A stretch of DNA of 6,565 bases from the NCBI GenBank assembly GCA_030597775.1, contig JAUVRF010000101.1, positions 1 to 6,565 on the forward strand, in the 5' to 3' direction. A program made the translations under genes and the position numbers. Of this stretch, positions 1 through 6,398 are shown piece by piece. The stretch comes from Methanobacteriota archaeon (lineage in GTDB: Archaea; Thermoplasmatota; DTKX01; GCA-020343715). The notes under the pieces were generated by a model. It saw nothing but the letters and a program-made list of their open reading frames with translations. It ran no database searches and had not been told where the DNA came from. Positions within the stretch are counted from its first letter, which is position 1; each line of letters begins with the position of its first letter.

Positions 1-539
1 GTCGGGGGAACGATCACCGCGCCGTCGCAGGCGGTCCCGACGGTCTCCGGCACGGTCAGGGAGGTGTGCTTCGCGCCCTCCTCCAATCTGGTGAACGACT
101 TGGGGACCGAGAGGTCGCCCAGGGCCCCGATGGCTATCGTGGTGGGCTGGTTGTATGCCTGCAGGAACCGCTTCACCGTGATGCTTGGAGTATCGCCAGC
201 CACCAGGAGCGGGGTGGCCATCATCTCCCCGGTCTCCTCGTAGTGCACTGCCACTGGCGTGGCCATGATCGCGAAGAAGGGGTCGTCGTCGCTGACCACC
301 ACGGAGCCGTCCTGCTCCGCCTGGGTGCGGTACGACTGGGACATCAGGAGGTCGTCCATGGTCGCCGGCCCCCCGTCGTCCCCGGAGGGGCCGGTCACGC
401 CGACGAACAGGGCGACGATCAGTATCAGCACCACAGCCCCCGCAGCCAACTGCTTCTTGCGGTCCGCCATGACGTACCCGTAGACCTTCTTAGGATGATA
501 CCGCTGATAGTAATCCTTCATAGTCGCTACCGGGTCCAT
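1..539 (-). CDS. Unrecognised membrane-anchored protein, N-terminal part (C-terminus beyond left edge)
   Basis: The minus strand is open from an ATG at 539 to the window edge, giving 179 codons without a stop. A ribosome-binding site (AGGTG, complement of 546-550) lies six bases before this ATG and decides the start. The protein begins with a basic, Tyr-rich cytoplasmic segment (residues 1-30, with YYQRYHPKKVYGYV) and continues with one hydrophobic helix at about 31-49 (LAAGAVVLILIVALFVGV). An acidic, Gly-rich linker (GDDGG) follows, then a mixed domain from about residue 60. With no signal-peptidase motif, the helix is probably an N-in anchor with the rest outside the cell. I do not recognise the family. 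The order PLLVAGD (110-116), VKRFLQAY (122-129), IAIGALGD (135-142) faintly recalls one putative cell-wall-binding repeat 2 unit, but this is weak. It is transcribed divergently from hyuA and shares its upstream region. Codon use matches the neighbours. Confidence 0.8.
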   Translation of the reverse strand, partial: MDPVATMKDYYQRYHPKKVYGYVMADRKKQLAAGAVVLILIVALFVGVTGPSGDDGGPATMDDLLMSQSYRTQAEQDGSVVVSDDDPFFAIMATPVAVHYEETGEMMATPLLVAGDTPSITVKRFLQAYNQPTTIAIGALGDLSVPKSFTRLEEGAKHTSLTVPETVGTACDGAVIVPP

Positions 540-545
540 GGAGAG

Positions 546-550
546 CACCT
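546..550 (-). promoter_or_regulatory. Ribosome-binding site of the leftward membrane-protein gene
   Basis: On the minus strand AGGTG (preceded by GAA) stands six bases before the ATG at 539. It is complementary to the usual archaeal 16S 3' end. This favours the ATG at 539 over the in-frame ATG six codons later. Confidence 0.65.
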
Positions 551-561
551 TTCGGAACCTA

Positions 562-636
562 GGCTAGGCTCGTTATTAGCTATGGGACGATGTGTATATA
601 TCCGTTTCTATATCGTTCGTGAGGAGCTGGCTAGGC
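562..636. repeat. Paired GGCTAGGC direct repeats flanking the TATA region
   Basis: The 8-mer GGCTAGGC occurs at 562-569 and again at 629-636, 67 bases apart. The midpoint of the pair is about 599, inside the TATATAT box. The left copy sits in the tandem CTAGGCTAGG (559-568). The right copy sits inside CTGGC-TAG-GCCAG (627-639), a perfect 5-bp inverted repeat. Each copy lies close to the expected start site of one divergent transcript, so they could be operators for a shared regulator. Chance is not excluded. Confidence 0.35.
595..614. promoter_or_regulatory. TATA-like boxes of the divergent promoters
   Basis: TATATAT at 595-601 and CTATATC at 608-614 are the best archaeal TATA-box candidates in the gap. 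TATATAT is nearly symmetrical and could serve either strand. Assuming the usual spacing of about 25 bases, rightward transcription toward hyuA would start near 623 (first box) or 636 (second box), giving a leader of roughly 80-95 bases. Leftward transcription would start near 573-586, leaving a 5' leader of roughly 35-50 bases with its ribosome-binding site. The boxes are seen directly; the start sites are inferred. Confidence 0.45.
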
Positions 637-661
637 CAGATTCGTTAGGGTTTCCTAAAGG

Positions 662-693
662 TTTCGGGGGTTTTCCTACCCCCCAAGGTTTTT
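662..693 (+). terminator. Hairpin plus T-run in the hyuA leader (possible attenuator)
   Basis: Five Gs (666-670) can pair with five of the six Cs at 679-684 around the 8-base loop TTTTCCTA. Beyond a C-C mismatch the stem can extend by TTT (662-664) with AAG (685-687). Five Ts follow at 689-693. This has the shape of an intrinsic terminator but lies upstream of hyuA, between the likely TATA boxes and the GTG start, so it would act on the hyuA transcript itself. Archaeal termination depends mainly on U-tracts, and this one is short. The structure is visible; attenuation is an inference. Confidence 0.35.
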
Positions 694-718
694 CCCTGAC
701 CAAGACCGTTCCCGAACC

Positions 719-2695
719 GTGCATGTGGCGACCGACGTAGGTGGGACCTTCACGGACTTCGTCACCCTTGATGGCGGTGTCATGAGGACCTTCAAGGTCC
801 CGTCCACCACCCAGAGCCCGGACCAGGCCGTGGCCGACGGGCTCCGCACCCTCGGGGAGGCCCGGATCGAGACCTTCGCCCACGGGACGACCGTGGCCAC
901 CAACACCGTCCTCCAGCGGTCGGGCGCCAGGGTGGCCTTCGTCACCACGGCGGGATTCGAGGACCTCCTGGAGATCGGAAGGCAGACCAGGCCGTCGGTG
1001 TACGATCTGCGAACGGCCAGGGTGCCCCCTCTGAGCCCCAGGGAGCTTCGCTTCGGGGTGAGGGAGCGGGTCCTCCACGACGGGACCGTCGAGGAGCCCC
1101 TCACGCGGGATGAGGTGATGAGGGTGGCCGACCTGGTGTCCGCGTCCGACGCCGAGGCCGCCGCGGTATGCCTGCTATACAGCTATCTGCGGCCAGATCA
1201 CGAGACGATGGTGGGGGAAGCGCTGGAGGCACGGGGCATCGACGCTTCCCTATCATCCCGCATCCGACCCGTCTTCCGAGAGGTGGAGAGGGGCTCCACC
1301 ACCTCGTTGGACGCTCACGTGCGACCCGTGGTCCGCAAATATCTGGAACGGCTCGGTGGGACCCTGAGGTCCCGTGGCCTGGACGGATACATGGTAATGG
1401 GCTCCCACGGGGGAGTGCTCCCGGCCGGGGTCGCCGCCTCGCAGCCCGCCAGGCTCCTTCTCTCGGGCCCAGCGGGTGGTGTGATGGCGGCGGCAGCCCT
1501 TGGCGGGACCGTGGGCATCTCCGACCTGTTCACCTTCGACATGGGAGGCACGTCCACCGATGTGGGGGCGGTGGTGGACGGACAACCCCTCCGCAGGTCA
1601 TCCTTCGAGGTCGCGGGGCTCACGGTCGGCCTCCCCACAATCGACGTTGTCACGGTGGGTGCGGGAGGAGGGAGCCACGTCTGGGTTGACCCGGGTGGTG
1701 CCCTCCGGGTGGGACCGAGGAGCTCGGCCGCCGACCCCGGACCCGCCTTCTATGGCCGGGGCGGCGATGTGGCCACCGTCACCGACGTCCACGTGGTCTC
1801 GGGCACTCTCCCTCCTGACTTCCTCCAGAGGTACGGGATCACCGGTGACATTGATGCCGCCCGGGCGGCCTGCGAGGCCGTGGCCGACCAGGCGGGTACG
1901 GACCTGGATGGGTTCTGTGTGGGTGCCAGGAGGGTCGCCGATGCCACCATGGCCAGGGCCTTCCGTGTCCTTCTTGCCGGGAGGGGCTTCGACCCGGGGA
2001 CGTTCACCCTGGTGGCCTTCGGAGGCGCGGGTCCGCTTCACGGGACGTCCCTGGCGAGGGACCTGGGCTTCGCCCGGGTGGTGGTGCCCTCGGCCGCTGG
2101 CGCGTTCTCCGCGATGGGGATCGCCACCTCGGACATCCTGGTCGAGCGGGACCGGACCCTCATGCTGCCGGTGGAGGAGGCGCGGGGCAGGCTGGGAAGG
2201 GTGCTCTCGGACCTCACGGGAGAGTCCATGGACGAGCTGGCATCCGCCGGCGTGGACCCGATGTCCGCAATGCCCGAGTGGGAGGTGGACATGAGGTACA
2301 GGGGCCAGGGCCACGAGCTCACCGTTCCGTTCCACGTGTGCAGCGGGCCCACCGAGGAGAACCTGCACAGGGCACACGAGATGGCCTACGGGCATGCCAT
2401 GAAGGGAGAGACCGTGGAGGTCGTGAACGTCCGGCTCAAGCTCCGGGTGGCAGGGCCCGCGATCGAACTCAGGTCAAGGGAGAGGGCCGAGGCAGGATAC
2501 CGCTGCAGCAAGAGGAGGGTCCTGTTCGAGGAAGGGTGGCTAGAGGCAGAGACCATCCCGATGGACGGCCTCTCCGCGGACCATAACGGCACCGGTCCCG
2601 CGATCATCGAGGGCGAGGGAGAGACCGTGATCGTCCCGCCTGGCACCAGATGGCGGGTCGACGGCCCCGGCAACGTATGGCTGGAGGTGGCCTGA
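719..2695 (+). CDS. hyuA: Hydantoinase/oxoprolinase family subunit A (HyuA)
   Basis: This 658-residue protein is the ATP-binding subunit of the hydantoinase/5-oxoprolinase/acetone-carboxylase family, which uses ATP to open or carboxylate small carbonyl compounds, usually together with a B subunit. An actin-like phosphate loop DVGGTFTD is at 6-13, followed by HGTTVATNTVLQRSGA (55-70) in the N-terminal domain. The hydantoinase core carries LLLSGPAGGV (246-255), FDMGGTSTDV (273-282), TVGAGGGS (312-319) and DPGPAFYGRGG (339-349). FGGAGPLHG (434-442), MRYRGQGHELTV (525-536) and GPAIIE (626-631) follow. Length and motif order are complete for the family. The GTG at 719 is the only usable start: the frame opens at 659, has no earlier start codon, and the next GTG (725) falls only two codons later, just before the phosphate loop. 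No ribosome-binding site precedes it, which is unusual. The substrate is not readable from sequence. Confidence 0.95.
   Translation: MHVATDVGGTFTDFVTLDGGVMRTFKVPSTTQSPDQAVADGLRTLGEARIETFAHGTTVATNTVLQRSGARVAFVTTAGFEDLLEIGRQTRPSVYDLRTARVPPLSPRELRFGVRERVLHDGTVEEPLTRDEVMRVADLVSASDAEAAAVCLLYSYLRPDHETMVGEALEARGIDASLSSRIRPVFREVERGSTTSLDAHVRPVVRKYLERLGGTLRSRGLDGYMVMGSHGGVLPAGVAASQPARLLLSGPAGGVMAAAALGGTVGISDLFTFDMGGTSTDVGAVVDGQPLRRSSFEVAGLTVGLPTIDVVTVGAGGGSHVWVDPGGALRVGPRSSAADPGPAFYGRGGDVATVTDVHVVSGTLPPDFLQRYGITGDIDAARAACEAVADQAGTDLDGFCVGARRVADATMARAFRVLLAGRGFDPGTFTLVAFGGAGPLHGTSLARDLGFARVVVPSAAGAFSAMGIATSDILVERDRTLMLPVEEARGRLGRVLSDLTGESMDELASAGVDPMSAMPEWEVDMRYRGQGHELTVPFHVCSGPTEENLHRAHEMAYGHAMKGETVEVVNVRLKLRVAGPAIELRSRERAEAGYRCSKRRVLFEEGWLEAETIPMDGLSADHNGTGPAIIEGEGETVIVPPGTRWRVDGPGNVWLEVA
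2683..2689 (+). promoter_or_regulatory. Ribosome-binding site of hyuB
   Basis: GGAGGTG lies inside the last codons of hyuA, six bases before the TTG at 2696. It is a near-perfect complement of the 16S 3' end and supports a TTG start that would otherwise look doubtful. Translation of hyuB is probably coupled to that of hyuA. Confidence 0.8.
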
Positions 2696-4288
2696 TTGCT
2701 CGACGCGGCGGAGCTGGAGGTGATGAGGCAGGCCCTCACCGCCATCCCCGAGGAGATGGGGGTGGTGCTCGTCCGCTCCGCGTACTCGCCCAACATCAAG
2801 GAGAGGAGGGACGCCTCCTGCGCCCTCTTCGACCCCCTGGGGAGGATGGTGGCCCAGGCCGAGCACATCCCGGTCCACCTTGGTTCGATGCCGATGGCCG
2901 TCGAGAACCTCTTGGCCACGGGAGACGAGATCGGACCAGGGGATTCGTGGATAGTCAACAACCCCTACACCGGTGGCTCCCATCTCAACGACGTGACCGT
3001 CATCTCGCCGGTCCACGACAGGGATGACCAGCTCCTGGGCTTCGTCGTCAACAAGGCCCACCACGCCGACGTGGGAGGGTCCGCTCCCGGCTCGATGCCG
3101 GCGGCGGCCACATCCCTCCTGGAGGAGGGCGTGGTCCTGGACCTTCAACCCCTTAAGAAGGCAAGGCAATGGGTGGGGGATGCCAGGGAGAGGCTGATAG
3201 AGGCCTCGAGGACCCCCGAGGAGCGCAGGGCGGACCTGGGGGCACAGCTATCGGCCAATATCGTGGGTGGCCGGAGGTTGGCGGAGCACGTCGAGAGGTA
3301 CGGCCTCGCGAGATGGGGAGCGTTCTGCGACCAGATCATCGATTACAGCAGGAGGAGGATGGTCGCCGCATTGGGTGACGTCATACCAGGTACCTACAGG
3401 GCCGAGGGGTACATCGAGGCCCCGACCGTCACTGAGGGACTGAAGGGCCTGGAGGTTCCCGACATGGGGGATGTCCGCATCGCCGTCGAGGTCGATGTCT
3501 CGCCCGACCGGGTGGTCTTCGACCTCTCTGACACGGACCGCCAGGTGAACGCTCCCTGGAACGCCCCCTACTCGGTGACGTTGTCCGCGGTCTACTTCAC
3601 GCTCCGTGCGATGACGGACCCCTCGATCCCGCCCAATCACGGCTGCTACCTGCCAGTGGAGGTCGTATGCCCCAAGGGGTCCCTGCTCAACCCCGAACCC
3701 CCGCATCCCGTGGGCGCGGGCAATGTAGAGACCTCCCAGATCCTTGCAGGGGTGCTGCGCTCCGCCTTCGGCCAGGCAACACGTGACGGTCCGGTGGCCA
3801 TGTCCCAGGGCACCATGAACAACGTGCTCATCGGCGCGACGGGCGAGCGACCCTTCACCTTCTACGAGACCATAGGCGGTGGCGAGGGCGGCTCACCCTG
3901 GCGTGAGGGGATGTCGGGGGTGCATACCCACATGACCAACACCGCCAACACGCCGGTGGAGTCCCTCGAGGTCGAGTATCCGTTGCGCGTGCGACGGTTG
4001 ACCCTTGTGCGTGGCTCCGGAGGTCAGGGTCAACACAGCGGGGGCGATGGCGTTCACAAGGAACTCGTCGTGCTCGCTGACGGTGCGGTCCTCACCATAC
4101 TGTCCGATGGCAGGAGGATACCGCCAAGGGGCCAACTGGGTGGCGATGAGGGGCGGGTCGGCCTGAACCTGCTGGAAAGGAATGGAAAGGAGCATCCGTT
4201 GCCCAGTAAGCTGACCGTCCCGCTGACGTACGGGGACGTTGTCCATATTGAGACGCCATCCGGGGGCGGTTGGGGGACGGTCGAGTAA
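2696..4288 (+). CDS. hyuB: Hydantoinase/oxoprolinase family subunit B (HyuB)
   Basis: This 530-residue protein is the B subunit that partners HyuA in N-methylhydantoinase, acetophenone/acetone carboxylase and related ATP-dependent enzymes. Family motifs run in order: SPNIKERRDASCALFD (31-46), AQAEHIPVHLGSMP (53-66), NNPYTGGSHLND (88-99), AHHADVGGSAPGSMP (121-135), EEGV (143-146), GGGEGGSPWREGMSGVHTHM (394-413), NTPVESLE (418-425), RGSGGQGQHSGGDGV (439-453) and the Gly-rich end TPSGGGWG (520-527). The His/Asp residues in the 88-99 and 121-128 motifs are candidate metal ligands. Length is normal for the family. The TTG start directly follows the hyuA TGA (zero spacing), has a strong ribosome-binding site, and gives an N-terminus (LDAAELEVMRQALTAIPEEM) that matches the family. 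The tight pairing implies a stoichiometric A/B complex, probably cytoplasmic. Methanogens carry comparable A/B pairs annotated as N-methylhydantoinase, largely without tested substrates. Confidence 0.95.
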   Translation: MLDAAELEVMRQALTAIPEEMGVVLVRSAYSPNIKERRDASCALFDPLGRMVAQAEHIPVHLGSMPMAVENLLATGDEIGPGDSWIVNNPYTGGSHLNDVTVISPVHDRDDQLLGFVVNKAHHADVGGSAPGSMPAAATSLLEEGVVLDLQPLKKARQWVGDARERLIEASRTPEERRADLGAQLSANIVGGRRLAEHVERYGLARWGAFCDQIIDYSRRRMVAALGDVIPGTYRAEGYIEAPTVTEGLKGLEVPDMGDVRIAVEVDVSPDRVVFDLSDTDRQVNAPWNAPYSVTLSAVYFTLRAMTDPSIPPNHGCYLPVEVVCPKGSLLNPEPPHPVGAGNVETSQILAGVLRSAFGQATRDGPVAMSQGTMNNVLIGATGERPFTFYETIGGGEGGSPWREGMSGVHTHMTNTANTPVESLEVEYPLRVRRLTLVRGSGGQGQHSGGDGVHKELVVLADGAVLTILSDGRRIPPRGQLGGDEGRVGLNLLERNGKEHPLPSKLTVPLTYGDVVHIETPSGGGWGTVE

Positions 4289-4290
4289 GC

Positions 4291-4304
4291 AATACATACA
4301 AATG
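4291..4304 (+). promoter_or_regulatory. TATA-like island before the flavoprotein gene
   Basis: The 38-base gap after hyuB contains AATACATACAAATG, an A/T-rich patch in GC-rich surroundings. Its 3' half (4297-4304) lies 23-30 bases before the ATG at 4327, the usual distance of an archaeal TATA box from its start site. This suggests a separate promoter giving a leaderless or very short-leader transcript, perhaps in addition to read-through from hyuAB. Confidence 0.35.
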
Positions 4305-4326
4305 GTGGATGCCCTGTGATGATATC

Positions 4327-5547
4327 ATGGTCCAGACCGAGGTGGCTGTGGTCGGAGGCGGACCTGCTGGGGCAACGGCTGCTAGGTTCCTGGCCCTAGC
4401 TGGCAGGGATGTTGTCATCCTCGAGGCCGAACCCGCACCTCGAGACAAGGTGTGCGGCGGCGGCCTGCGCCCCTCGGTCATTGGCCAGATTCCCCACGTC
4501 GAGGCCCTGAAGGACAGGTTCCTGGAGGCAACTTCCACCAAGGGTGTCTTGTCGACCCCTGGAGGCCCGGAACTATCCTACACCTCCCCCGCCGGGGAAC
4601 CCCCCGTGATGTACCAGGCCCGGAGGTCGGGGCTCGATCGGGTCCTTCTAGAGGATGCTGTGGAGGCGGGTTCCGAACTGTTGGAGGGCTCCCCGGTGGT
4701 CAGCGCCCACGGCGGCGAGAAGGGATGGCGCCTGCGCCTCGGGGACGGTACCGAGATCAAGGCCAAGGGCGTCATCGGCGCTGGTGGTGCCAAGTGCCCC
4801 CTGGGCAGACGCATGAGGACCGCCGCAAGGGGATCGCCGGCCTTCCCCCGGGACCGCCTTGCCGTGGCCTGGGCGAGGGAGTTCCTCGTTGGTGAGGACT
4901 TCGTCGAGGAGGCCTACGGTCCAGAGCGGATGTTACGGATCGACCTTCGGGAGGGGGGCCTCACCGGTTATGCGTGGACCTTCCCGAAACGGGAGCACAT
5001 CAACGTGGGCTTCGGCGCCCTGGTCGGCGACCTGGCCGATGTTGACGGGAGGGCCATGTCCGAGGCTTACGCCAAGAGGCTCACAGGGATGGGCCTGCTT
5101 CCCGAGGACCCATCCGGAGGCACATGGATGGCAGCACCCATACCCACGGGGGGACCCGAGGGACCTGTCTCCAGGCCCGGTGTGCTCGCCGTCGGTGACT
5201 GCACGGGACTGATCTCCCCCCTCTCGGGCGATGGCATCTACTACGCGATCCGTTCCGGGCAGATGGCGGCCTCGACGATGGATGGAGCCCTCGATAAGGG
5301 GGACCTCACCGCCAAGGCCATGGCCGCCTACGGGCGGGACTTCAAGCGGACCTTCATGAGGGAGATGGACATCCTCACCAAGGTGGCAAGGAAGATGAGG
5401 GCGGACCCCGTCGAGATGCTGAGGAGGGCCGAGGCGGACCCGTCGCTGCAGTCCCTGGTCGTCCAGCTGTTCCAGGGCGAGGGCAACATCAGGTCCATCG
5501 CCCTCAAGGTCTATGGCAGGTCCCTGCTGGCCGGTCTCCGCAAGTGA
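4327..5547 (+). CDS. Geranylgeranyl reductase family FAD-dependent oxidoreductase
   Basis: This 406-residue flavoprotein belongs to the family that reduces isoprenoid double bonds; in archaea its members saturate the geranylgeranyl chains of membrane ether lipids. The N-terminal FAD-binding motif VVGGGPAGATAA (8-19) starts a Rossmann fold ending in ILEAE (31-35). KVCGGGLRP (41-49) is a signature of the archaeal enzymes. Next come RSGLDRVLLEDAVEAG (100-115), GYAWTFPKREHINVGFG (214-230, the family's Tyr-x-Trp-x-Phe-Pro motif) and the second FAD motif GDCTGLISPLSGDGIYYAI (290-308). Length is normal. The ATG at 4327 is preferred because it puts the Rossmann strand at residues 4-9 as usual and because GTGAT (4316-4320), complementary to the 16S 3' end, lies six bases upstream. 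The in-frame ATG at 4309 would add six residues. No transmembrane helix is evident, so membrane contact is likely peripheral. Related flavoenzymes acting on quinones or pigments are the main alternative. Confidence 0.88.
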   Translation: MVQTEVAVVGGGPAGATAARFLALAGRDVVILEAEPAPRDKVCGGGLRPSVIGQIPHVEALKDRFLEATSTKGVLSTPGGPELSYTSPAGEPPVMYQARRSGLDRVLLEDAVEAGSELLEGSPVVSAHGGEKGWRLRLGDGTEIKAKGVIGAGGAKCPLGRRMRTAARGSPAFPRDRLAVAWAREFLVGEDFVEEAYGPERMLRIDLREGGLTGYAWTFPKREHINVGFGALVGDLADVDGRAMSEAYAKRLTGMGLLPEDPSGGTWMAAPIPTGGPEGPVSRPGVLAVGDCTGLISPLSGDGIYYAIRSGQMAASTMDGALDKGDLTAKAMAAYGRDFKRTFMREMDILTKVARKMRADPVEMLRRAEADPSLQSLVVQLFQGEGNIRSIALKVYGRSLLAGLRK

Positions 5548-5562
5548 CGCCCCCGGGATAGG

Positions 5563-5573
5563 TTGAAATAATC
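5563..5573 (+). promoter_or_regulatory. TATA-like box, probable leaderless promoter of the E1-like gene
   Basis: TTGAAATAATC is the only A/T-rich patch in the 45-base gap. Its core AAATAAT (5566-5572) lies 21-27 bases before the ATG at 5593, as expected if transcription starts at or next to the start codon. There is no ribosome-binding site before that ATG, which agrees with a leaderless transcript. Confidence 0.5.
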
Positions 5574-5592
5574 CTGGAACGTTCTTTCCTCC

Positions 5593-6360
5593 ATGGCCGA
5601 AGGTGGGGATTGGAAGGAGAGGTTCTCACGGCAGATCGTCCTCCCGCAGCTGGGCGAAGAGGGACAGCTCGCACTGGGAAGGGCCACGGTCGTGATCGTC
5701 GGCGCCGGCGGTCTCGGCAGCACCTCCGCGGAGACCCTGGCCCGCATGGGGCTGGGACATGTGAGGGTCATCGATCCCGATGTCGTGGAGCTCAGCAACC
5801 TTCACCGCGTCCGGGCATACGGTGACTCCGACGTGGGCAGGCCAAAGGTCCAGGTCCTGGCCGAACGTCTTACAGGTCTCATCGAAGGCGCGACCATCGA
5901 ACCCGTCCGTCAACGCCTCGTCCCGGGCAACGCCTTGGAGCTCCTGAGTGGAGCCGACGTGGTACTGGACGGCCTGGACAACATGGAGGACCGGTACCTC
6001 GTCAACGACGCCTGCCTCGAGCTCGACCTCCCGTGGGTCTACGGGGGCGTCGTGGCCACCGGGGGCCTGGTCGCACCGTTCATGCCGGGTGGCCCGTGCC
6101 TTCGCTGCCTCTTCCCTGAACCGCCCGCGGAGGGCGCACTGCCCACGACGGCGACCGCAGGGATACATCCCTCCCTGCCGGCCCTGGTGTCCTCGGTGCA
6201 GGTGGCCCAAGCCTCCAGGATCGTCCTCGGCCAGGAGGGGTCCGCGAGCCTTCTCGCCATGGACATGTGGAGCGATGATTGGCGCGTCGTGGACCTGTCC
6301 CGACGGCAGGATTGCCCGGCATGCGTCGGCGGACGAAGGGACTTCCTCAAGGGAGCCTGA
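5593..6360 (+). CDS. E1-like adenylating enzyme (MoeB/ThiF/HesA family) without the usual catalytic Cys
   Basis: This 255-residue protein is a single-domain E1-like enzyme, the type that uses ATP to adenylate the C-terminal glycine of ubiquitin-like or sulfur-carrier proteins (MoaD, ThiS, archaeal SAMPs). Visible parts are the N-terminal RFSRQ (10-14, Arg13 as the likely Arg finger), the nucleotide loop GAGGLGS (37-43), DPDVVELSNLHR (61-72), Lys85, and DGLDNMEDR (126-134) containing the catalytic Asp129. Two zinc CxxC pairs are present: Cys169/Cys172 and Cys241/Cys244. Aligned by eye to E. coli MoeB without gaps around AG (189-190), the position of the conserved Cys is Thr186 (segment TTATAG). 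There is no C-terminal rhodanese domain. Adenylation looks intact; thioester or persulfide transfer through that Cys does not. The ATG lacks a ribosome-binding site and is probably leaderless. The carrier partner is not in the window, so MoeB, ThiF or a SAMP-activating role cannot be chosen. Confidence 0.9.
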   Translation: MAEGGDWKERFSRQIVLPQLGEEGQLALGRATVVIVGAGGLGSTSAETLARMGLGHVRVIDPDVVELSNLHRVRAYGDSDVGRPKVQVLAERLTGLIEGATIEPVRQRLVPGNALELLSGADVVLDGLDNMEDRYLVNDACLELDLPWVYGGVVATGGLVAPFMPGGPCLRCLFPEPPAEGALPTTATAGIHPSLPALVSSVQVAQASRIVLGQEGSASLLAMDMWSDDWRVVDLSRRQDCPACVGGRRDFLKGA

Positions 6361-6398
6361 GGCCGATATCGGGTTGGGGAGGCGTCGTGACCGGCCCC

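Larger units (their letters stand above)
540..718. other. Divergent intergenic control region
   Basis: These 179 bases separate the leftward membrane-protein gene from the rightward hyuA. The middle (about 571-620) is clearly richer in A/T than the rest of the window and holds two TATA-like boxes. On each side of it lies a copy of GGCTAGGC, and the right copy is part of an inverted repeat. The hyuA-proximal third (about 648-696) holds a hairpin with a T-run and four related GG-T-C tracts. No open frame here shows protein-like character, so I read the whole stretch as regulatory. Confidence 0.65.

Noticed and set aside
66..740. Plus-strand open frame of 224 codons across the left end and the intergenic region
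   Set aside because: It is antisense to the membrane-protein gene, runs through the TATA region, overlaps the hyuA start and has no recognisable protein features; high GC content makes such shadow frames common.
1598..2395. Minus-strand open frame of 265 codons inside hyuA
   Set aside because: The plus strand holds hyuA motifs throughout; the antisense product is low-complexity and without family features.
4270..4326. Longer N-terminus for the flavoprotein, starting at TTG 4270 or ATG 4309
   Set aside because: The TTG start would overlap the end of hyuB and add a tail not expected before the Rossmann strand; the ATG at 4327 has suitable 16S complementarity and gives the usual family N-terminus.
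6361..6398. Possible bidirectional terminator between the two convergent stops (GGCCG at 6361-6365, CGGCC at 6392-6396)
   Set aside because: The arms are only 5 bp with a 26-base loop and there is no T-run on either side, so a terminator cannot be supported.
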